Shown here: positions 41,850-50,603 of the stretch, in pieces
Position numbering within the stretch: position 1 is the stretch's first letter
How the letters are laid out: the number at the start of each line of letters is the position of its first letter
Assembly: GCA_023426505.1 (NCBI GenBank)
Contig: JAFAAP010000074.1
Span: 1-64,000 of the forward strand
Source: Pseudomonadota bacterium
GTDB taxonomy: Bacteria; Pseudomonadota; Alphaproteobacteria; Rhizobiales; Beijerinckiaceae
Reading direction: 5' to 3'
DNA: 64,000 bases
The notes under the pieces: model-generated
Database searches by the model: none
Told to the model about the DNA's origin: nothing
Seen by the model: the letters and a program-made list of their open reading frames with translations, nothing else
Made by a program: the position numbers and the translations under genes

Positions 41850-42680
41850 ATGATGCGGCTCGATGATCACGATACGGACGCCATCGCCTTCCGGCTTGCC
41901 CAAATCGCCGTGGAGGCCGGACAGGTCCTCCGGAAGCTGGAAACGGCCCTGATCGAGAAACACGTCAAGGACGACGGATCGCCCACCACGGCGGCCGACC
42001 TTGCGGCCGAGGAACTGATCATCGACCGGATTCATCAGGTCTGGGACGGCGTTCCCGTCATTGCCGAGGAAACATCGAGCACGGTCAGGGCTGACGATTA
42101 CTTCTTCCTGGTCGACCCCCTCGACGGCACGGGCGACTACATCTACGGCACCGGCGAGTACAGCGTGAACATCGCGCTGGTCCGGAGCGGCAGGCCGATC
42201 GCTGCTGTCGTGGCCGCGCCTGCCATGGGACGGATCTGGATTGCGGGCAGGACCACCCGGTCCGGGCCGATCCCCACCAACCCCACGGATGAAATCGCCT
42301 GGCAGGATGTCCGGTCACGCGCAGCTCCCGAGCGAGACCTCGTGGCCCTGGTGAGCCGGCGCCACGGGGACCAGGCGACCGAGGCCTGCCTCTCGACCCT
42401 TTCGATCGGAACACGCCGAATGGCGTCGTCGGCTCTGAAGTTCTGCCTCATCGCCTCCGGCGAGGCGGACGTCTACGTTCGCTGCGGCCCGACAATGGAA
42501 TGGGACACCGCAGCAGGCGATCACATCCTGTCCTGTGCGGGAGGTTGCGTCGTCGGCTCGGGCGGGGCTCCCCTGACCTATGGACATGAAGAGCGGGGCT
42601 ACCGCAACGGCGCCTTCGCGGCCCTCGGAGACATCGCGCTCGCTCCGCGGCTCGGGCTCGCCCTTCCCAAGGCGGCATAA
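41850..42680 (+). CDS. cysQ: 3'(2'),5'-bisphosphate nucleotidase CysQ-like
   Basis: This 276-residue member of the Mg-dependent, Li-sensitive inositol monophosphatase superfamily has metal ligands in VIAEETSS (Glu) and DPLDGTGDY (two Asp). The C-terminal EWDTAAGDHIL gives the last Asp. CysQ recycles phosphoadenosine phosphate during sulfate assimilation. Given the inositol cassette elsewhere in the window an inositol-phosphatase role cannot be excluded, but the sequence style is closer to CysQ. Confidence 0.85.
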   Translation: MMRLDDHDTDAIAFRLAQIAVEAGQVLRKLETALIEKHVKDDGSPTTAADLAAEELIIDRIHQVWDGVPVIAEETSSTVRADDYFFLVDPLDGTGDYIYGTGEYSVNIALVRSGRPIAAVVAAPAMGRIWIAGRTTRSGPIPTNPTDEIAWQDVRSRAAPERDLVALVSRRHGDQATEACLSTLSIGTRRMASSALKFCLIASGEADVYVRCGPTMEWDTAAGDHILSCAGGCVVGSGGAPLTYGHEERGYRNGAFAALGDIALAPRLGLALPKAA

Positions 42681-42837
42681 GCGTCGACCAGGATCATCTC
42701 GGCAGCCGTACAGAGATTGTTAGGGTTGACGCGATTAAGCTTGCCGTTCGATGGAGGGCGTCCGGCAGAAGCCGCGGGCTTCTCCACGGGTACATGCCGG
42801 ACCCTTCGTTCCGGGGTCTCATGCGAGGAGATAGCCG

Positions 42838-43440
42838 ATGCGCTCGCGATACACGCTTCTCGTGGCGGCCGCCGCCGCTGCCTTCTTGGGCGCCGCCCCC
42901 GCCGGAGCTCAATCCCAGCGGGTTCAGCCCGTCTACGCCACCAGCCCGGGGGACCCGAACTCGTTCAATTCGAACGATCTGGTCGATTCGGGCCATCAGT
43001 TCTTCGGATCCGCTTCGCGCGGGCTGGCGTTGGCGGTCCAGGAGGCCGTGCGACGCTGGGGCGAGCCGAACGGCTACATCCTGGGCCAGGAGGCTTCGGG
43101 AGCGTTCTTTGGGGGCGTCCGTTACGGCGAGGGCAAGCTCTTCACCCGCAACGCCGGCGAACGGCGCATCTTCTGGCAGGGTCCCTCCCTCGGGTTCGAT
43201 GTCGGCGGCGAAGGCGCCCGGACCATGATGCTCGTCTATAACCTGCCTGCCACCAGCGCTCTCTACACGCGCTTCGTCGGCATCGACGGATCGGCTTACC
43301 TGGTCGGCGGCTTCGGGGTCTCGGCCGCCAAGGCCGACGAGATGGTGGTCGTTCCGATCCGAGCCGGGGTCGGGGCACGGCTCGGGGTCAACATGGGCTA
43401 TCTCAAGTTCACCCCCGAGCCGACCTGGAATCCGTTCTAG
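42838..43440 (+). CDS. eipA: EipA family periplasmic protein (DUF1134)
   Basis: This 200-residue secreted protein has a Sec signal peptide (residues 1-24, cleavage after AGAQ or nearby). The mature part is a beta-barrel-like DUF1134 domain: GLALAVQEAVRRWGEPNGYI, GGVRYGEGKLFTR, and WQGPSLGFDVGGEGARTMML. In Brucella EipA supports cell envelope integrity. Ends exactly at a Phe, with no anchoring sequence. Confidence 0.9.
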   Translation: MRSRYTLLVAAAAAAFLGAAPAGAQSQRVQPVYATSPGDPNSFNSNDLVDSGHQFFGSASRGLALAVQEAVRRWGEPNGYILGQEASGAFFGGVRYGEGKLFTRNAGERRIFWQGPSLGFDVGGEGARTMMLVYNLPATSALYTRFVGIDGSAYLVGGFGVSAAKADEMVVVPIRAGVGARLGVNMGYLKFTPEPTWNPF

Positions 43441-43548
43441 AATGCGCTAGAACCGGCTGTCTGGAGCACGAGAGCTCTGGAAAGCTGCGCAGGCACAGGG
43501 CAAGGTGCTTGAGCCCTTTCCGTCAGGCACCTTGGAGTTTGCGTCCGC

Positions 43549-44532
43549 GTGGTCGAATCCATCATGATCTTTGCGTTGGGGTTCCTTGCGGCAGCCCTGA
43601 TCGCTCTTCTCATCATTCCTGCCATCAACGCCCGTGCCGAGCGCCTGGCGCGCCGCCGGGCCGAGGCGTTGTTTCCTCTGTCCATCGAGGAATTGACGGC
43701 CGAGAAGGACCACCTGCGCGCCGAATTCGCCGTGATGCAGCGGCGGATCGAGCGCAAGGCCGAGGAGGCGCTGGCCTTCAAGCATCAGAACATGGAGGAG
43801 CTGGGCCGGAGGGCGGTCCGGATCGAGGCGCTCGAACAAGCCCTGGCGGAAAGGGACCAGACGATCTCCCAGCTCGAAGGCGAGCTGGGCGGCACCCGGA
43901 AGCGTCTCGATGCGACCGAGGAAGAGCTCGCCCAGACCAGGACCTCCCTCTCGGGCACGCGCGAGACCCTCGTTGTCCTCGAGACATCGCACCGCGCCAC
44001 CCTGGATGAGCTGTCGACCACGCGCCGTGAGCTCGAGCACCATCAGGCCGACTTGTCCAGGACCCGCGGCGAGCTGCTGCGGACCGAGGAGAAGCTGACG
44101 GCTCAGGAAGCCATCGGGGCGGACCTGGAGCGGCGTCTCAACGCGGCCTTGAGCGAGCTCGATGCCAAACGCATCACGATCTCGGATCTGGAAACGCGCC
44201 TGATGACTCAGACGGCACGCGGGAACGATTTCGAGCGGGCTCTGGGCGAGCGCCACAGCGAACTGTCCGACGAACGCCAGCGCCTGGCCGAACTCGCCAA
44301 GGGCCTTACGGCCGAGCAGGAGCGCGGCCTCATCTTGGAACAGCACATCCGCGAGATCGAGGCGGAGCGTGACGAGGCGCGCGCACGGATCGAGTCCTAC
44401 GCCGGCCTCGAGAATCAGAACGAGGAGCTGCGCCGCAGCATCACGGAAGTCGCCGACCAGATCATGGGCTCAGGCAACAACCGGCAGAACCGCCAGAACA
44501 GCGGCAAGCGGCGCAGGCAGGCCGGCAAATAG
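43549..44532 (+). CDS. Membrane-anchored coiled-coil protein
   Basis: This 327-residue protein has an N-terminal hydrophobic helix (MIFALGFLAAALIALLIIPA) followed by a long, highly charged heptad-like region (about residues 45-300: EELTAEKDHLRAEFAVMQ, TRKRLDATEEELAQTRTSL). The tail is basic (GNNRQNRQNSGKRRRQAGK). It is probably anchored in the inner membrane with a cytoplasmic coiled coil. No enzymatic domain is visible. Start is GTG 43549 or the ATG five codons later. Confidence 0.8.
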   Translation: MVESIMIFALGFLAAALIALLIIPAINARAERLARRRAEALFPLSIEELTAEKDHLRAEFAVMQRRIERKAEEALAFKHQNMEELGRRAVRIEALEQALAERDQTISQLEGELGGTRKRLDATEEELAQTRTSLSGTRETLVVLETSHRATLDELSTTRRELEHHQADLSRTRGELLRTEEKLTAQEAIGADLERRLNAALSELDAKRITISDLETRLMTQTARGNDFERALGERHSELSDERQRLAELAKGLTAEQERGLILEQHIREIEAERDEARARIESYAGLENQNEELRRSITEVADQIMGSGNNRQNRQNSGKRRRQAGK

Positions 44533-44554
44533 CCTCCCGCGCCTGCGTCAGCGC

Positions 44555-44881
44555 CTATTTCGGTTGTATGCTCTGATTTCCGCCGGGGCTGCCGGGAGGC
44601 GGAATGACCGGGGTGGTGCCGGGGTTGGGCACCGGTGCGGGAACGGTCATGTCCGGCGTTGCCGATGTCGGTGGCTTGATGACCCCATCGCTCTTCTCGA
44701 GCTTGTCGCTCAACGTTCCGGTCGAGCCTGTCGTGCCCGGATCGTGCGGCTCCACCTTCTCGGCCGGCATCTTGTCGAGGGGCGGCATGTTCGGCGCATG
44801 CTGCTGCAGGCTGGGCGTCTGAGCCATGGCGGCCGTGAAACCACCTGTCACCATGGCTGCTAGGATCAGAATTCGCTTCAT
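44555..44881 (-). CDS. Small secreted Pro-rich protein, stress-regulated
   Basis: This 108-residue protein has a signal peptide (MKRILILAAMVTGGFTAAMA) followed by a Pro/Thr-rich, probably disordered mature part (EPHDPGTTGSTG, PAPVPNPGTTPVIPPPG). ATG 44881 is fixed by AAGGAG 7 nt upstream. A perfect EcfG-type promoter lies just before it, so it is probably an envelope protein of the general stress response. Function unknown. Confidence 0.72.
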   Translation of the reverse strand: MKRILILAAMVTGGFTAAMAQTPSLQQHAPNMPPLDKMPAEKVEPHDPGTTGSTGTLSDKLEKSDGVIKPPTSATPDMTVPAPVPNPGTTPVIPPPGSPGGNQSIQPK

Positions 44882-44902
44882 GGACCCACTCCTTTGAAAG
44901 GG

Positions 44903-44927
44903 AACGGGTCCATGCAGGGCAGGTTCC
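44903..44927 (-). promoter_or_regulatory. EcfG-type promoter of the small secreted protein
   Basis: Minus-strand GGAAC (44927-44923), 16 nt, CGTT (44906-44903): exact consensus, about 22 bp before the ATG at 44881. Confidence 0.7.
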
Positions 44928-44933
44928 GAGCCC

Positions 44934-45797
44934 CTATTCCGCGGCCAAGGCCGGCGCGGTCGCCATCTGCAGGTAGAGCTGCCTGAGTCTCCTGGTGACG
45001 GGACCAGGCTTTCCGTCGGCAACGGGACGTCCGTCGATCCGTACCACCGGGACGACGAAATTGGATGCGCTGGTGAGGAAGGCTTCAGCCGCATCATAAG
45101 CCTCGTCGACCGAAAACCGCCGCTCCTCGAGGACAATTCCGTCCTCGCGCGACAATTGCAGCAGGGACTTGCGTGTGATGCCCGGTAGGATGGCGTCGGA
45201 GAGCGGGCGGACCACGATGCTGCCGGCCTTCGTCACGATGAAGGCGCTGGAGGAGCCGCCTTCGGTCACGTACCCATCCTGGACCATCCAGGCCTCCTGG
45301 GCGCCCACCTCCTTGGCGGCCTGCTTGGCGAGGACCTGAGCCAGCAGATTGATGGACTTGATGTCGCGGCGCTCCCAGCGCATGTCCGGAACCGTGATCA
45401 CGGAAATGCCCGCTTCCGCGGCAGGCGCGTTCGCGATCGACTTGGCCTGCGTGAACATCGCAACCGTCGGCTTGGCATCCGTCGGGAAGAAGAAATCGCG
45501 CTCCGCCACACCCCGGGTCACCTGGAAGTAGACGAACCCTTCCGTCATGTTGTTGCGCCTGACGAGTTCCTCCTCCAGGCGCGTCCATTCGGCCCGGGAA
45601 TAGGGATTCGGGATCTGAATTTCCTTTAGGGAACGCTCCAGGCGCTCAAGATGAGCCTCGTTGTCGATGAGACGCCCGTTCAGGACGCCGATTCCCTCAT
45701 AGACTCCATCCCCGAACATGAACCCTCGGTCCATGAACGGCACCCTGGCCTCGTCGATCGGGAGAAAAGAACCATTCAGGAAGACGATGCGGGACAT
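44934..45797 (-). CDS. dat: D-amino acid aminotransferase
   Basis: This 287-residue class IV PLP-dependent transaminase would interconvert D-alanine, D-glutamate and their keto acids. The active-site Lys is in RRDIKSINLLAQ. VTEGGSSSAFIV binds the cofactor phosphate region, and early FMDRGFMFGDGVYEG is the family's N-terminal motif. Branched-chain aminotransferases share this fold, but length and the RGVAERDFFFP segment favour the D-amino acid type. Confidence 0.85.
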   Translation of the reverse strand: MSRIVFLNGSFLPIDEARVPFMDRGFMFGDGVYEGIGVLNGRLIDNEAHLERLERSLKEIQIPNPYSRAEWTRLEEELVRRNNMTEGFVYFQVTRGVAERDFFFPTDAKPTVAMFTQAKSIANAPAAEAGISVITVPDMRWERRDIKSINLLAQVLAKQAAKEVGAQEAWMVQDGYVTEGGSSSAFIVTKAGSIVVRPLSDAILPGITRKSLLQLSREDGIVLEERRFSVDEAYDAAEAFLTSASNFVVPVVRIDGRPVADGKPGPVTRRLRQLYLQMATAPALAAE

Positions 45798-45903
45798 GGG
45801 AGCTCCATTAAGGGGAACTGGCTAACTTGACGTATGGGCAACGGCAACGGCTGACCTATCTGGTCAAAGGTGCCGCCCAGCTTACGCGATAGGTACCCGC
45901 AAC

Positions 45904-46521
45904 ATGAAGGTCGCGCCACATTTCATTGCACGGCTTCTGACGATTGTCGCCCTTGCCGTGCCGTTCGGGGCCGAAGCGGCCCAGCCGGCGCAATCCTGGT
46001 ACGGCGAGCAAGGGTATGTGGCGCCAGACGGCGCCCGAATCGTGGCCTGCCATGGCTATGGGTGCTCCCGCAGAACCGCGCTCGTCGTCGACCCGTCTCT
46101 CCTCAGCTTGGCGAGCGGCCTGCTCAGGAGAGGCCAGACCTCACCGGAAGGCGAGAGAGCGGCGCTTCGGGAAATCGTGCGGTCCTATACGGCCTACCTG
46201 TCCCGCCAGGTGGGGGGCAAGCCGGACCTGCCGGGGTCGCCCCCGCAAATGTCGGGCGTGCATGGCCAGATGGACTGCCTCGATGAGACGGCGAACACCA
46301 CGAGCCTTCTGCTGGTGCTCGAAGAGAGGGGACTCCTCGTCCATCATCAGGTCGAGCGCCCGCAGACGCGCGGCTTCTTCTTCGATGGACGCTACCCTCA
46401 CACGACGGCGATCATCGCCGAGAGGAGGACCGGGAGCGAGTGGGCCGTCGATCCGTGGCGCAGGGCGCCAGGACAGCGGCCGGATATCCTGCCGCTCGCT
46501 GTCTGGCGGCAGGATTCCTGA
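45904..46521 (+). CDS. Secreted hypothetical protein with Cys-His-Asp arrangement
   Basis: This 205-residue protein has a signal peptide (residues 1-25, ending AEA). The mature protein has C125 in GQMDCLDETANTTSLLL, H166 in YPHTTAIIAE and D183 in WAVDPW. This is the order and spacing of transglutaminase-like cysteine hydrolases. Two further Cys (49, 54) could form a disulfide. No family name is known to me; a periplasmic peptidase or amidase is inference. Confidence 0.65.
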   Translation: MKVAPHFIARLLTIVALAVPFGAEAAQPAQSWYGEQGYVAPDGARIVACHGYGCSRRTALVVDPSLLSLASGLLRRGQTSPEGERAALREIVRSYTAYLSRQVGGKPDLPGSPPQMSGVHGQMDCLDETANTTSLLLVLEERGLLVHHQVERPQTRGFFFDGRYPHTTAIIAERRTGSEWAVDPWRRAPGQRPDILPLAVWRQDS

Positions 46522-46540
46522 TTCAAGGCGGATCGGACGC

Positions 46541-46861
46541 TTATTTCAGGTGCTGAGCGAGATGCTTGTTCATCTCGAACATGGTGACCTTCTTCTTACC
46601 GAAGATCGGCTGCAGCTTGTCGTCCGCGAGGATCTCGCGCTTGTTCTCCGGGTTCTGGAGGTTGTTCTTCTTGATGTAGTCCCACATCTTGCTCACCACC
46701 TCGCCCCGGGGAAGCGGGTTCGAGCCGACGATGGCGGCCAGTTCCTTGGAAGGCTGCAGGGGCTTCTGGAGAGCGTTGGGCTTGGCTCCGGCCGCCTTGG
46801 TGGCCGTCTTGGCCGCAGGCTTCTTCGCACCGGCTTTTCCGTCTGTAGTCTTGGTCGGCAT
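46541..46861 (-). CDS. SWIB/MDM2 domain protein
   Basis: This 106-residue protein has a Lys/Ala-rich N-terminal tail (KAGAKKPAAKTATKAAGAK) like histone H1, followed by a complete SWIB domain: LQPSKELAAIVGSNPLPRGE, VVSKMWDYIKKNNLQNPENK and FGKKKVTMFEMNKHLAQH. Bacterial SWIB proteins are thought to bind nucleoid DNA or partners; the basic tail supports this. ATG 46861; the longer frame to 46990 is not credible. Confidence 0.85.
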   Translation of the reverse strand: MPTKTTDGKAGAKKPAAKTATKAAGAKPNALQKPLQPSKELAAIVGSNPLPRGEVVSKMWDYIKKNNLQNPENKREILADDKLQPIFGKKKVTMFEMNKHLAQHLK

Positions 46862-47042
46862 GGATTCCTCCGAGGGTGGGTGGGATACTCTTCGACAGCA
46901 GCGGGTCCGGCCGTGAAAAGTCCATTGGCTCCGCCGGTTCAGTCCTGTGGAACCTATCCGCGGGTTCCGGGCACCTGACAGGCAAGCCAATCTCGGCTGA
47001 GCTTATGTCCTGACTTGGCGCTCAGCAAGACAGGCCTGTGGA

Positions 47043-47483
47043 TCAAGCGGTTTTGGCGAACGGCAAAATCTTGGCAGGCGCTCCCTGTCCCCGTGCAATC
47101 GCCTGTGCCCGGCGGGTACGCTCCGCTGCGGAATGCACGTGGGAGACGATCGCCTCGTTCGGGCAAGGCTTGGCCAGGAAGGCGGCGCCGGGCGGCAGGT
47201 CACCGCAGGCCGGCCACTGTCGACCCGACATGATGAGGATCTCGGCCTCCGGCCAGCATTCGTGAACCTTATGAGCAAGTTCGAAGCCGTTGCATCCGAC
47301 AGGCATGTCGACATCCGTGAGAAGGACGTTGACCGGCAGGCCGGCCTCCAGGATGACGAGAGCCTCGACGGCATTGGCTGCCTCGACCACTCGGAAACCG
47401 GCATCCTCGAGAAGCTCTGCGATGAAGAGACGGATCAGGGGCTCGTCTTCGACCAAAAGAACTGTGGACTGGTCCTCGGACAT
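47043..47483 (-). CDS. Single-domain response regulator, stress-regulated
   Basis: This 146-residue CheY-like receiver has VLLVEDEPLIR with the acidic pair, a phospho-acceptor Asp in NVLLTDVDMP, and Lys in AFLAKPCPNE. A short basic tail follows; no output domain. Start: an in-frame ATG at 47522 exists, but the promoter's -10 (47518-47515) lies downstream of it, so only the ATG at 47483 can be used from that promoter. It may act in the PhyR-NepR-EcfG or HWE kinase network. Confidence 0.8.
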   Translation of the reverse strand: MSEDQSTVLLVEDEPLIRLFIAELLEDAGFRVVEAANAVEALVILEAGLPVNVLLTDVDMPVGCNGFELAHKVHECWPEAEILIMSGRQWPACGDLPPGAAFLAKPCPNEAIVSHVHSAAERTRRAQAIARGQGAPAKILPFAKTA

Positions 47484-47514
47484 TTTTTCTTGAACTCGTT
47501 GTACATCGCTCTTT

Positions 47515-47539
47515 AACGCCATGAGAGCCGCATGGTTCC
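47515..47539 (-). promoter_or_regulatory. EcfG-type promoter of the response regulator
   Basis: Minus-strand GGAAC (47539-47535), 16 nt, CGTT (47518-47515), exact. It implies transcription from about 47508 and so fixes the start codon at 47483. Confidence 0.7.
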
Positions 47540-47631
47540 GTCCACTTGCATACCTGTTTGCAGAATCATGAACGGGGACCCGGCACGACTGGCAAGCAAA
47601 GGTCGAAACCTTCCTTGGAAGATATATCGTT

Positions 47632-48702
47632 CTAAGGGCTTTGGCGTATGAGCCACCCTTCCTCGACGTGTCGTGCCAGACCTTCCGAAGCAAGGTTCTT
47701 CAGCTTGGCCTCCACCTCGAAATCCGTCCACGCCAAATGCCTGGTGACGAGGTCATTGACGGCGCGATTCCACATCAGATCGGAATGACCGCGCAGATCC
47801 CTCGGCCTTATACCGGTCTGGACCAGTTGCAGGAAGTCGGGCTTGGTTTCAGCATCGTGGCCCACCAGCAGATCCTCCCGCGAGACGCTCACGTGGCTGA
47901 CCGGACGGACGCCACGCCAGGATGCGATGATAGATGCAATGCGAGGGTCGTCCGGTTCGATGTATTGGCCCTGACTCTTGATCCAGTGATGATGAAGATC
48001 GAGGACGATCGGCAGATCCTCCGCGAGGGGCAGGAGATCGTCGAGGCCGTAACTGACCTCGTCGTTCTCGACGGTGATCAGATTGCGCGCCGTGCCGGAC
48101 AGCCGTGCGAGGCCTCGCCTGAAGCCCTCGACCCCGACCGCCTTCGCGCCGGCATGGATGTTGACGTGCGCCCCCTGCGGGTGCCAGCCTTCACCGAACC
48201 CCATGAGCGCCATCACCTCGGCGTGATACTCGAACTCGGCAATTCCGTTCGCGAGAGCCGCAGGGTTCGCCGAGGCGATGACGCAGAACTGCCCCGGATG
48301 CATGCTCAGGCGCACTCCCCTGTCACGCGCCAGACTACCGATCGCCGCAAGCCTGCTCTCGATCAGGGACCGCAGGTCCCGATCCGCATAACAGGGCCGT
48401 GCGGTGGGATGGGTGTAGCCGGGCAGCAGATCGCTTGAAATGCGGTGCAGGCGTTCGAGCCTCGGGCGTCGAGCGACGTGCTCGACCTGCCGCTGAACCG
48501 CATCGAGATTGTGAGCCACCACGGATGCGAGCTTGTCGTAGGCGGCGGCTCCGAGACGGCCCAGATATGCCATCGTGACTGTCGTCGTATTGAGAGGGCG
48601 CACGCTGTCGACGTCCCCGTCTAGGGAGACGTATTTGCAGCAGAAGCCCAATCTGGGAGCGTCCCCGCCCGCCTGCGGCATACTGAGGTCCTGCCTCGAC
48701 AT
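47632..48702 (-). CDS. uvsE: UV damage endonuclease UvsE
   Basis: This 356-residue TIM-barrel endonuclease nicks 5' to UV photoproducts and other lesions. Family landmarks are LGFCCKYVSL, RISSDLLPGYTHP, LSMHPGQFCVIAS (metal His), HVNIHAGAK, TVENDEVSYG (metal Glu) and LDLHHHWIK (metal His). It is complete and is the only DNA repair gene in the window. It lies in the stress-rich region, although no EcfG box precedes it. Confidence 0.92.
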   Translation of the reverse strand: MSRQDLSMPQAGGDAPRLGFCCKYVSLDGDVDSVRPLNTTTVTMAYLGRLGAAAYDKLASVVAHNLDAVQRQVEHVARRPRLERLHRISSDLLPGYTHPTARPCYADRDLRSLIESRLAAIGSLARDRGVRLSMHPGQFCVIASANPAALANGIAEFEYHAEVMALMGFGEGWHPQGAHVNIHAGAKAVGVEGFRRGLARLSGTARNLITVENDEVSYGLDDLLPLAEDLPIVLDLHHHWIKSQGQYIEPDDPRIASIIASWRGVRPVSHVSVSREDLLVGHDAETKPDFLQLVQTGIRPRDLRGHSDLMWNRAVNDLVTRHLAWTDFEVEAKLKNLASEGLARHVEEGWLIRQSP

Positions 48703-48730
48703 CAGGGCCGCACCATTTCCTTGCGGCCGA

Positions 48731-49087
48731 TCAATGAAAGGAAACGCCAGGACGCGAGGCCTGCGCGATCGACCTGAGGATGGCTCTTTCCTCGAAAGGC
48801 TTCGGGATGAAGGACGCCTGCCTCAGCCCGGGAGGCACTTCGGCCGGATGAGACGCGGAGACGAACGCGAAAGGAATCCTCCGCTTCACGAGCTCTGCCG
48901 CGATCCCAAAAGTCTTCCCGCCGACGACATCGATGTCGAGCAGGGCGTAATCGAAGCCGTCCTCGAGATGCTCCTGAGCCTCCTCGATCGACTCGTACGT
49001 CCCAACGACCTCGTGCCCCTGGCTCTCGACGATGGCCTGCAAATCGAGCGCAATGAACGTATCGTCCTCAATAATAAGAACCCGCAC
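48731..49087 (-). CDS. Single-domain response regulator, stress-regulated
   Basis: This 118-residue protein is a complete receiver: VLIIEDDTFIALDL, phospho-acceptor Asp in YALLDIDVVGG (about D51), SASH as the switch Ser, and IPKPFEE for the Lys. There is no output domain. A perfect EcfG promoter lies about 95 bp upstream. Such short receivers often act as phosphate sinks or intermediates for HWE kinases in Hyphomicrobiales. Confidence 0.88.
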   Translation of the reverse strand: MRVLIIEDDTFIALDLQAIVESQGHEVVGTYESIEEAQEHLEDGFDYALLDIDVVGGKTFGIAAELVKRRIPFAFVSASHPAEVPPGLRQASFIPKPFEERAILRSIAQASRPGVSFH

Positions 49088-49179
49088 AATACCACTCCAT
49101 CAATATTCCAGATCCCGTTCGGCGCATAAAGCGTAGGTTATACGCACGCGTCCACGATGTTCTTGGAAAACAGAGAGAG

Positions 49180-49204
49180 AACGGCCCTTTCGGGAGGCGG
49201 TTCC
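49180..49204 (-). promoter_or_regulatory. EcfG-type promoter of response regulator 48731-49087
   Basis: Minus-strand GGAAC (49204-49200), 16 nt, CGTT (49183-49180), exact consensus. Confidence 0.7.
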
Positions 49205-49304
49205 AAGAACTTTCAGAAAGGGTTAATGCTTGCTTTCCATTGCCTTGCGGCCGGCTAGCCTACCGAAAGCGATCCGCCAACCCTGACCACGCCGAAGCGC
49301 AACG

Positions 49305-49334
49305 AAAAAGGCGCCGGCTTCAAACCGGCGCCTT
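49305..49334 (-). terminator. Intrinsic terminator of the DUF883-type operon
   Basis: AAGGCGCCGG pairs with CCGGCGCCTT around CTTCAAA. On the minus strand the stem is followed by a T-run, so it ends the operon whose last gene stops at 49356. Confidence 0.85.
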
Positions 49335-49355
49335 CCTTAAGGAAGAACTCAAACC

Positions 49356-50147
49356 TTAGTGGCGGTTGGAGCCGGGCTGATCCGGCCTGAACTCGCTTTC
49401 GTGTTTGCTGAAGCGCGGGTCCTCGCCGCTGAAAGCCTCTTCCACGTACTCGCGGCCCATGTTGGTCGCCTCGCGGGCATAGCGAAGTCCCTGGTTGCGG
49501 ACCTCGTCGGCCCATTCGCCGAAGACCTCGTCTTCCCGACGGGTCCGAGGAAGCAGCGCGCCGATCAGAAGGCCGGCCGCGAGTCCCACGAGCCCGACAA
49601 CCATCGGGTTCTCGGCAACGTAATTCTGGACGCTGCCACGGGCACTGCCGAACGCCCGCGTCGAACGATCGCGCATGTCACCCATGCGGCCGGCCTGCCC
49701 CTCATAAGTATCCGATGCCCAGTCGGAAACGCGCTCGTAGGTATCCTGAGCCCAATCGGCAGCACCCTCGTAGGCCTCGCTTGCGCGCTGACGAACCTGA
49801 TCGGCAGCTTCACGAACGCGCTCGCCGGCCTGTGAAGCACCCTGCTGCGCCCTGTCGGCCATGGAGCCGGACTGACCCTGCGACGACTGGCCGGTTCGCT
49901 CCTGGCCCGATTGGCCAGACGATTGCGACCTGTCCGCCCCCTGTCCGCCAAGCGGCTTGGAGGTGTGCGAAGCGAGCGTCGCGCTCTGAGCGGACTTCGA
50001 TGAATCAGACGCGTGAGGCATGGGCGTCTCGCCTATGTTGCCAACAGAGGTGCCGGCCGAAATCTTACCGCCCGTACCCGTATCGCCGCCGGCCGGGCGC
50101 TTGTCGTTCGTCGAGGTTTTGCCGGTTTCGTTCTTGGGGTCAGCCAT
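49356..50147 (-). CDS. Stress-associated protein with C-terminal membrane helix (DUF883/ElaB-like)
   Basis: In this 263-residue protein the first 95 residues are low-complexity Ser/Gln/Gly and probably disordered. Amphipathic repeats follow (QVRQRASEAYEGAADWAQD, TYERVSDWASDTYEG) and then a hydrophobic helix NPMVVGLVGLAAGLLIGAL with Arg after it, the ElaB/YqjD pattern of membrane-anchored, ribosome- or envelope-associated stress proteins. It is the last gene of a four-gene operon under an EcfG-type promoter. Confidence 0.72.
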   Translation of the reverse strand: MADPKNETGKTSTNDKRPAGGDTGTGGKISAGTSVGNIGETPMPHASDSSKSAQSATLASHTSKPLGGQGADRSQSSGQSGQERTGQSSQGQSGSMADRAQQGASQAGERVREAADQVRQRASEAYEGAADWAQDTYERVSDWASDTYEGQAGRMGDMRDRSTRAFGSARGSVQNYVAENPMVVGLVGLAAGLLIGALLPRTRREDEVFGEWADEVRNQGLRYAREATNMGREYVEEAFSGEDPRFSKHESEFRPDQPGSNRH

Positions 50148-50168
50148 CGGAAGCTCCTGTTGGATTCG

Positions 50169-50603
50169 TCAAATGCGGGAAGTCATGGGGCGATGAGGAT
50201 CGAAGGGATCATCCGCCGACTGCAGCGTCGTAGCTCCTGGAGCATAGACGCGCGTATCGAGTGGCCTGCTGGCGCCGAGAGGCTCGGAATCGAGCGGCTC
50301 CGTGATGAATTCGGGCTCGGAGACGAGCCGAGGCGCCGGACGAGGCCGTGGCTGGGGCCGGCCGAGACGATGAACCAGAAGACCTATCCCGGCAGCAATG
50401 AGCATGACGGGGACAGGGTTCCGGCGGATGGTCAGCAGGACGTTGTCGAAGAGCGGGGCAAACTGGCCGGCTCTCGCCGTCCCCAGCATATCGTCGACGA
50501 CGCCCGAGACCGTCATCTTGTCCTGAAGCCGGTCGATTGTCAGATCGAGCTTGGCTCGGCTTTGCTCGATGTCTTTTTCGAGTTCGCGCAGGTCTTGTGT
50601 CAT
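50169..50603 (-). CDS. DUF3618 family protein
   Basis: This 144-residue protein has the DUF3618 pattern at the N-terminus: LRELEKDIEQSRAKLDLTID, RLQDKMTV, then a hydrophobic helix NPVPVMLIAAGIGLLVHRL and a Pro-rich tail. It usually neighbours a holin-like and a DUF883-like gene, as here. It overlaps the holin-like gene by 4 bp. Role unknown, likely envelope stress. Confidence 0.82.
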   Translation of the reverse strand: MTQDLRELEKDIEQSRAKLDLTIDRLQDKMTVSGVVDDMLGTARAGQFAPLFDNVLLTIRRNPVPVMLIAAGIGLLVHRLGRPQPRPRPAPRLVSEPEFITEPLDSEPLGASRPLDTRVYAPGATTLQSADDPFDPHRPMTSRI

